A stretch of 64,000 nt of DNA from Isoetes taiwanensis (taxonomy: Eukaryota > Streptophyta > Lycopodiopsida > Isoetales > Isoetaceae): NCBI GenBank assembly GCA_021234155.1, contig JAJEKV010000144.1, positions 1,364,001 to 1,428,000 on the forward strand. The letters are read 5' to 3'. The first letter of the stretch is position 1. Every line of letters starts with the position of its first letter. Shown here one piece after another: positions 59,280 to 64,000 of the stretch. The notes beneath the pieces are model-generated. The model was given only the letters and a program-made list of their open reading frames with translations. It was not told the origin of the DNA and made no database searches. Position numbers and translations under genes: made by a program.

Positions 59280-59760
59280 TACTCTGTCCTACCACTATAA
59301 AGACCCGTGATATGGAAGGATAGGACATGTAGAGAATCAAGTACTCTTTCCTACTTCTATAAAGACATGTGAGAATAGAAGTATTACACATGTCGTAATT
59401 CATGTATTCTTTCCTACAATGCCTTAGCAAATAAAGTACTCTGTCCTACTACTATAAAAGACATGTGACATGGAAGCATATGACATGTAGAGAATCAAGT
59501 ATTCTTTTCCAGGCTTCTATAAAGACATGTGACAATAGAAGTATTACACATGTAAGTAATTCATGTATTCTTTCCTACAATGCCTTAGCAAATAAAAGTA
59601 CTCTGTCCTACTACTATAAAGACATGTGAATGGAAGTATAGGACATGTAGAGAATCAAATATTCTTTCCTACATCTATAAAGACATGTGACAATAGAATT
59701 ATTAGACATGTAGAAATTCAAATACTCTTTCCTACAGTGGATTGTATTATAAAATGACAT
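59280..59760. repeat. ~160-bp subterminal tandem repeat at the right end
   Basis: CTCTGTCCTAC...ACTATAAAGACATGTGA blocks recur at about 59282, 59440 and 59601. Each contains GGACATGTAGAGAATCAA and TTCTATAAAGACATGTGA-like words. The position next to the TIR suggests a role in transposase binding or element structure. Confidence 0.85.
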
Positions 59761-59908
59761 GTCACAATAGAAGAAACTACAAAACAACAGTGGATGTTTT
59801 AGTCCACTGAAAAAAGAACACCATTATCGAACAAAACCATACCTTCACAAATCCACATGTAGGATTCTTTGAAAACAGGACATGTAGACCTACCAAAACT
59901 GATGTTTT

Positions 59909-59939
59909 CAACAGTGGACCAAAAACCGGGGTGAGTGTG
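59909..59939 (-). repeat. Right terminal inverted repeat
   Basis: This is the reverse complement of the left TIR. A further GTGGA..TCCACTG pair at about 59790-59811 may be a subterminal echo of the same sequence. Confidence 0.85.
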
Positions 59940-60314
59940 TTAAGGCAATTAAATATGTGCATGCTGCCAGTTGTCGCCCTTATTATCAAGCTAGGAATGT
60001 GATGATCTCTCAAATTATGCCATACTTGTACATAAATGCGTGCCCCATCATGGTTGCAAAGGATATCATAGGTATCATCAACAGATTTGTAGCAAATGGT
60101 TTTGACAGCTACGGGCTTAAAAAGAAGACTCAGATATACTTGCGAAGTAATGATTTCCCCGGGCTTAAATCGATCTTCAAGTTCGATTCAAATATGTAGC
60201 ATAATAACAGGGGTTTTCTTTATGTTTTTGTACGCTTTTCACTAGGGTTTTCCTATGATTTCGTGATGTATTCAAATGGATATACTAATGCGTACATCTA
60301 GAGTGCACCATTTC

Positions 60315-60500
60315 TGAGCCATTGATTTTAGCCTTTTTTTTTCAATGGTCAACAACGCTCACAACAAAAGCCCTTTTTTTGTGCGTGTGGTGCATAATGG
60401 GCACATGAAGGGCCATTGATTTTAGCCTTTTTTTCCAATGGTCAACAACCAATGGCTCACAACAAAAGGGTGTGGTGCATAATGGGCACATGAAGGGCTT
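60315..60500. repeat. ~95-bp tandem duplication
   Basis: GCCATTGATTTTAGCCTTTTTTT, followed by CAATGGTCAACAACG/C and then GTGGTGCATAATGGGCACAT, occurs twice (about 60318 and 60412) with small indels. It lies just after the Penelope-like gene's stop. Confidence 0.85.
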
Positions 60501-61294
60501 GAAGGGCGCATGTAGTGCAAATCAGGCTTAGGGGCTCCTCATGGAAAGTATAATAGGAGGGGACTCAGAAGAAAAGGGAGGAAAATGATTTCCAAAAAAG
60601 AGAACAAGGTATATAGAATATTCCTTGGCCGTGTAGAGGCATTGTGATGTCTAGGTCTGTATCTCAAGACATAGTTGGCAGATAGTGCCCCAAGTTGAAT
60701 TAATAAACGATAGTTAACCTTAGTGGTGGTGCTGAGGATATTTAAAATTTGTTGTATGGATGATACAATAGCAAAAAAATAACTACTAGTGCATATAAAT
60801 TAGGTAGAGTATGAAATAGCTTGATAAAATTGGATTAAGGATGTACATAGAACAATAAGAGATGGATGATGAGATAAACCAAATTGCATATCTTCACCAT
60901 AACCTTTTTTAAACATATCTTAGATTTTGGCCCTAAGGTTGTCAATTATGGTTTATTTGGAAATAGTATTGAGGCTTATAGCCGAAAACCTAACTGACCG
61001 AAACTTACCTTGCCCTATTTGATGGCGATGGCTTGCAACATCTAGCAGCTAAACACATGGTAGCTGTCCAAAATCTGCAGTGAGTACCTCTGTTTCAAGC
61101 ATGAGAAATAAAGCAACTGCCAGACAAGGTAAGTGAATCCATTCTAGATCTATTCTAAGTAGTTTGGGTCAGACAGCAAACTTGTAAAGGAATAGGTTTC
61201 CAGCTTAAAGAAAGCTCACCTGCGGTTTATGGCGTAAAAAAATCCCATTGAATAGTTGTAGTCAAATCCTTAGATATCCGGATCTTTCTGAAAC
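60501..61294. other. Non-coding interval
   Basis: No supported gene, RNA or repeat boundary was recognised. Confidence 0.4.
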
Positions 61295-61625
61295 ATGGAA
61301 TGGGAATATGATTCAGACGGCAGACCCTATAGTTCTGACACTAAATATGAAGCATTGAATGAAAAATGGTTAGAGGAAGAATTCCAAGCCTGTATTTCCT
61401 TATCTGGAAGCTCTAAGGGCACCTACACAATGGGAGATATGCAAAGAAATGTTGCAGACTTAAAGAGGGAAGCAAATGCATCCAGAGAAGGATATGCCAA
61501 CAAGAAGAGCAATTTTAGAAAAAAACATGCACACTAGTAGTGCTGGAAACATGGATATTGGAGACTATAGTATTCCTGAAACACAGCTGCAACAAGAATA
61601 TGCATCTGACCAGGACGAATTTCAG
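61295..61625 (+). CDS. Hypothetical N-terminal exon, acidic
   Basis: ATG 61295 opens 80 codons (MEWEYDSDGRPYSSDTKYEA, then WLEEEFQACISLSGS). A frame change near 61520 leads to PETQLQQEYASDQDEFQ, followed by a possible donor (CAG/GTAACT at 61626). The acidic DQDEFQ ending resembles SDEEDFQ in the first exon of the Penelope-like gene at 45384-45520, so this may be the first exon of a related element. The evidence is weak. Confidence 0.3.
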
Positions 61626-63170
61626 GTAACTGTTGTTTAAAATAAATGTGGATGTGCAGCAATAAAGATCTAAATTAGTGGGCAAAGAGTTACAATAATC
61701 TGGGAAATGACTTGTAAGTTAGTACTTCAACCAAAATATCAAAGTTACTTGTAATTCAGTATATATTCAGGTTCTAGTTATTTCTCTAACTGGGCAAGAG
61801 GATACAAGGGCTGATCGGCTATAAACCGAGAGGCTCCGCTGTACCTTTTGGCCCGTCGTGCATTGCCAATATTTTGCTAATGTCATGACGTTTGGCTGCA
61901 GGTACTGGACCTCTCCTGCCCTTGTCTTTTCTTTGCTTGAAGTTTGTGAATTTGCTAGGATCTGGAATTGGAAATGGCTCCCCTTCTTTTTGGGAAAACA
62001 TTAATGTTGGAGATACTTCTGCAAGCACTACCAGCATAATAGAGTTTGCTATCGTTCTATTTTTTTGTATAAAGACAAGTTATATTGCCTGTTTGAAGTT
62101 TTGAATAAATAATAGACAAAGTATTTACTTGATATAGAAGTTCTAAGCAGAGGTTTCTGTTTACGGCTTTAAAAAAGTGAAATTCTGTCCTATGCAATGA
62201 CTTAAGGCATGTTGTAAAAAGTTTTTAGTCTAATAAACATGCTGGCTGCATAATAAAGATAGTACGGAAGTGTTAAAACAAGCTTCCTTTCTAAAATATC
62301 TTAGAGAAAAATATAATATCCATAGGATATAACTGTAATGGGTGCTTAAGTGAAGAAATTATAAAGGATGTAACATGTAACTAAGTTGAAAGTTGACATC
62401 TGCAGATAATTAAAGTCAAAGTGGCATAAATACTAAGACATGCAAAAATACCAACGTGACCCTTTAAAAGGGTTTTGATAAAACCAGAGGGTGGCGTAAG
62501 GATATACATACATATAGAAAAGCTCTATTTAATTATTGAGAATAGCTCTTGAAAATGGCGTGCAGAGGACTAAACTTGCATATACTCTCGTTATATATGT
62601 TTAGCAAATGGACTATGTTGTAGGGATGATCCAGAAATGTGTTAAAACATGGGTATCTGAAGTCGCTCTTGGGGATTATGCATATGTAAATAAGACATTA
62701 TAAAGGTTAAGTAGTCCACCGGATTTTGAGAAAAATGTTAAACATGGGGATCTAAGGCTGTTTTTGCATGATAAGGCATATGTAAGTAAGACTTAATAAA
62801 GGTCGTAATCCACTAAATTTTGTATTTGGAACCATTGAAATCTTATCTGAATGTTTAGAATCTATGACTATGGGCTTTTTTTGGGGTAAAATTTGTTTAT
62901 TATGACTTGTATTTACATTATCTCGTTACAAATTGGGGTGCTTGAGGCTAAAGGATATTGAGTACCGATTTCATACGGAATTACATATCCGAATTGATAA
63001 TACAGTTACTGGGATTGACCAGGGCTGATGTTTGTCCTAGGGATCTAGGTTTGACCGGGTTTTTTTATTTATTTATTTATTTTTATTTCCTGGATTTTCT
63101 TACAACCAACACATCACTTAACCTTATGTCATCAAAATAATCTATAGCGGATTCTACACTTGCGACTCGA
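61626..63170. other. Mostly non-coding; one short reverse ORF
   Basis: A 72-codon reverse frame at 61819-62037 (QRKDKGRRGPVPAAKRHD and following) looks protein-like in composition but has no domain I recognise. 62100-63150 is AT-rich, with a TTTA repeat at 63062-63090, and has no coding signal. Confidence 0.35.
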
Positions 63171-64000
63171 TGCTCTTTGGTCTTAATCTTGATTTGCTCA
63201 GGTTGCTCTTCAATGAGGTGAAGTCTTTGCTGCTTAATCTTCTAATAGCTAGATCTCTAATAAAACTTGGGCAAATAAATACCGGGTTAGTAGATGCCTT
63301 GTCCATGCCTGAGATGTAGAAGTTATGGCATAACCACTCCATATTTCTGATGACTGATACATCATTGAATGCAAACTTCCTTGTGCAATCTTTCTTGCAT
63401 GCTTTTTTTTATTTCCATTATAGCACAGTCTGAGATGCTATTTTTAATGACCAATCTATCATTTTCATTACTAGACAAGTGTACTTGTGCATCTAAAAAA
63501 GGGTATAACGCAGGCTGTTAATTTCTTCTTTGAAAGCAACCAAATCCAGCATTTTGTCAGGAATATGATTTAACCCTCTTTTGAACAAACCTCTCAAGGT
63601 CAAATTGTATATCAGATTTACATCCGTGGTGCAGATATGTCCTACACTATTGTCCATAAATTTGTGAGAGCCGGATTTCTACAAGGGCAACTAACCACCC
63701 TTCACATTTGCAAAATTTGGATATGGCTTGTAGCATATGTCCCGAAGACTTTTAGTATACTTCCAGCTAAACATGGTATCATCCATGATTTTTTTGCCAA
63801 CTTCTCCTAATATCATATTCATGGCTGCACTTATGATCTTGGGTAGACATATTTTATCTAAGATTTTAGACAGAAAGTTCCCATGAATAATTTTATTTTT
63901 GTCTTTCTTTCCTAAGCTGCTCAAATGTGCAGGTTCTAGGCAGTCCTTCCTAATAAATTCTTGGATCTGTAATACATAAACAAAACATCCTAATTGTGCT
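63171..64000 (-). pseudogene. Inverted partial copy of the Penelope-like gene
   Basis: The minus strand repeats 46671-47494 of the plus strand almost exactly, including LSSLGKKDKNKIIHGNFLSK, MEWLCHNFYISGMDKAS and the acceptor end of the candidate intron. It ends at about 63171 inside the gene (after ACCAAAGAGCA) and continues beyond the window on the other side. A small insertion-like change (FANVKGG) occurs near 63700. It shares the frame break near the SSKDFT block. Confidence 0.85.

Larger units (their letters stand above)
48235..59939. mobile_element. 11.7-kb non-autonomous DNA transposon with TIRs and TTA target duplication
   Basis: The left end CACACTGACCCCG and the right end (reverse complement CACACTCACCCCG) begin an inverted repeat of about 31 bp including TTTTGGTCCAC on both sides. 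TTA at 48232-48234 and 59940-59942 is the target duplication. Dropping the insert plus one TTA keeps the RT reading frame exactly. No transposase is recognisable inside. The contents are AT-rich subterminal sequence, minisatellites and higher-order repeats. The TTA target suggests PIF/Harbinger, while the 3-bp target with subterminal repeats also fits CACTA; the terminal bases match neither perfectly. Confidence 0.8.
45384..60199 (+). pseudogene. Penelope-like reverse transcriptase gene, split by an 11.7-kb transposon
   Basis: An acidic N-terminal segment (ATG 45384) is followed by several broken frames and then RT blocks: NLTLRGLFKRGLNHIPDKML (about 47070-47120), SGMDKASTNPVFIC (about 47355-47400), LPYLLSLFKAHKKDFRWITN (about 47535-47595), CGIPMGFSCSPCWCNLYLAW (about 47830-47890), FWYMDDLLEVN (about 47965-48000) and KYDKRDKLPF (48205-48233). 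The last block resumes in frame at 59943 (KAIKYVHAASCRPYYQARNV) and ends at TAG 60197-60199. The GLNHIP, PMG and YxDD order with a terminal YDKRD block resembles RTs usually grouped with Penelope-like elements. There are frameshifts near 46980 and 47450 and a TAG near 47172. No GIY-YIG domain is seen downstream. Confidence 0.6.

Overview
The window looks like intergenic or intron-rich DNA from a large, repeat-dominated land-plant genome. The reasons are a plant PPR4-type gene (RRM plus pentatricopeptide repeats), Ty3/gypsy and Ty1/copia remnants, a plant-type L1, and GT-AG introns. Several LINE families and a Penelope-type reverse transcriptase (RT) do not look like usual flowering-plant repeats. 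I therefore lean to a seed-free plant such as a fern or lycophyte, but this is inference. No complete, intact host gene is visible.

Layout. 1-1.6 kb: decayed Ty3/gypsy pol (+). 4.7-9.1 kb: 5' exons of a PPR4-like gene, with LINE fragments in its intron. About 4.7 kb of this locus (5375-10056) is repeated at 13794-18476. The copies are separated by a LINE (10.05-11.6 kb, -) and a gag-only copia-like element whose LTR abuts the second copy exactly. 18.8-20.4 kb: inverted repeat of a captured gene fragment. 22.2-24.8 kb: copia pol remnant (-).

25.4-42.9 kb is a nested stack. A gypsy element (-) is split by an L1 (27088-42736, 10-bp target-site duplication, TSD). The L1 is split by a poly(A)-tailed insertion (31586-33062, 9-bp TSD) and by a LINE on the minus strand (34763-40790, 10-bp TSD). 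That LINE is itself split by another LINE (about 35511-37508, (CTATT)n tail).

43.2-45.4 kb: 2.2-kb palindrome. 45.4-60.2 kb: a Penelope-like RT gene split by an 11.7-kb transposon (48235-59939) with about 31-bp terminal inverted repeats (TIRs) and a TTA target-site duplication. The transposon has no recognisable transposase and is filled with 19-bp minisatellites and 2.9-kb higher-order repeats. 63.2-64 kb: an inverted partial copy of the Penelope-like gene runs off the window.

The most interesting items are: (i) LINE families that share a 3'-terminal hairpin but have different microsatellite tails, some with PCNA-binding (PIP)-box-like C-terminal tails; (ii) a LINE whose ORF1 and ORF2 are in the same frame, separated by one amber codon; (iii) the satellite-carrying transposon inside the Penelope-like gene; and (iv) the duplicated PPR4 locus, whose two copies carry complementary lesions.
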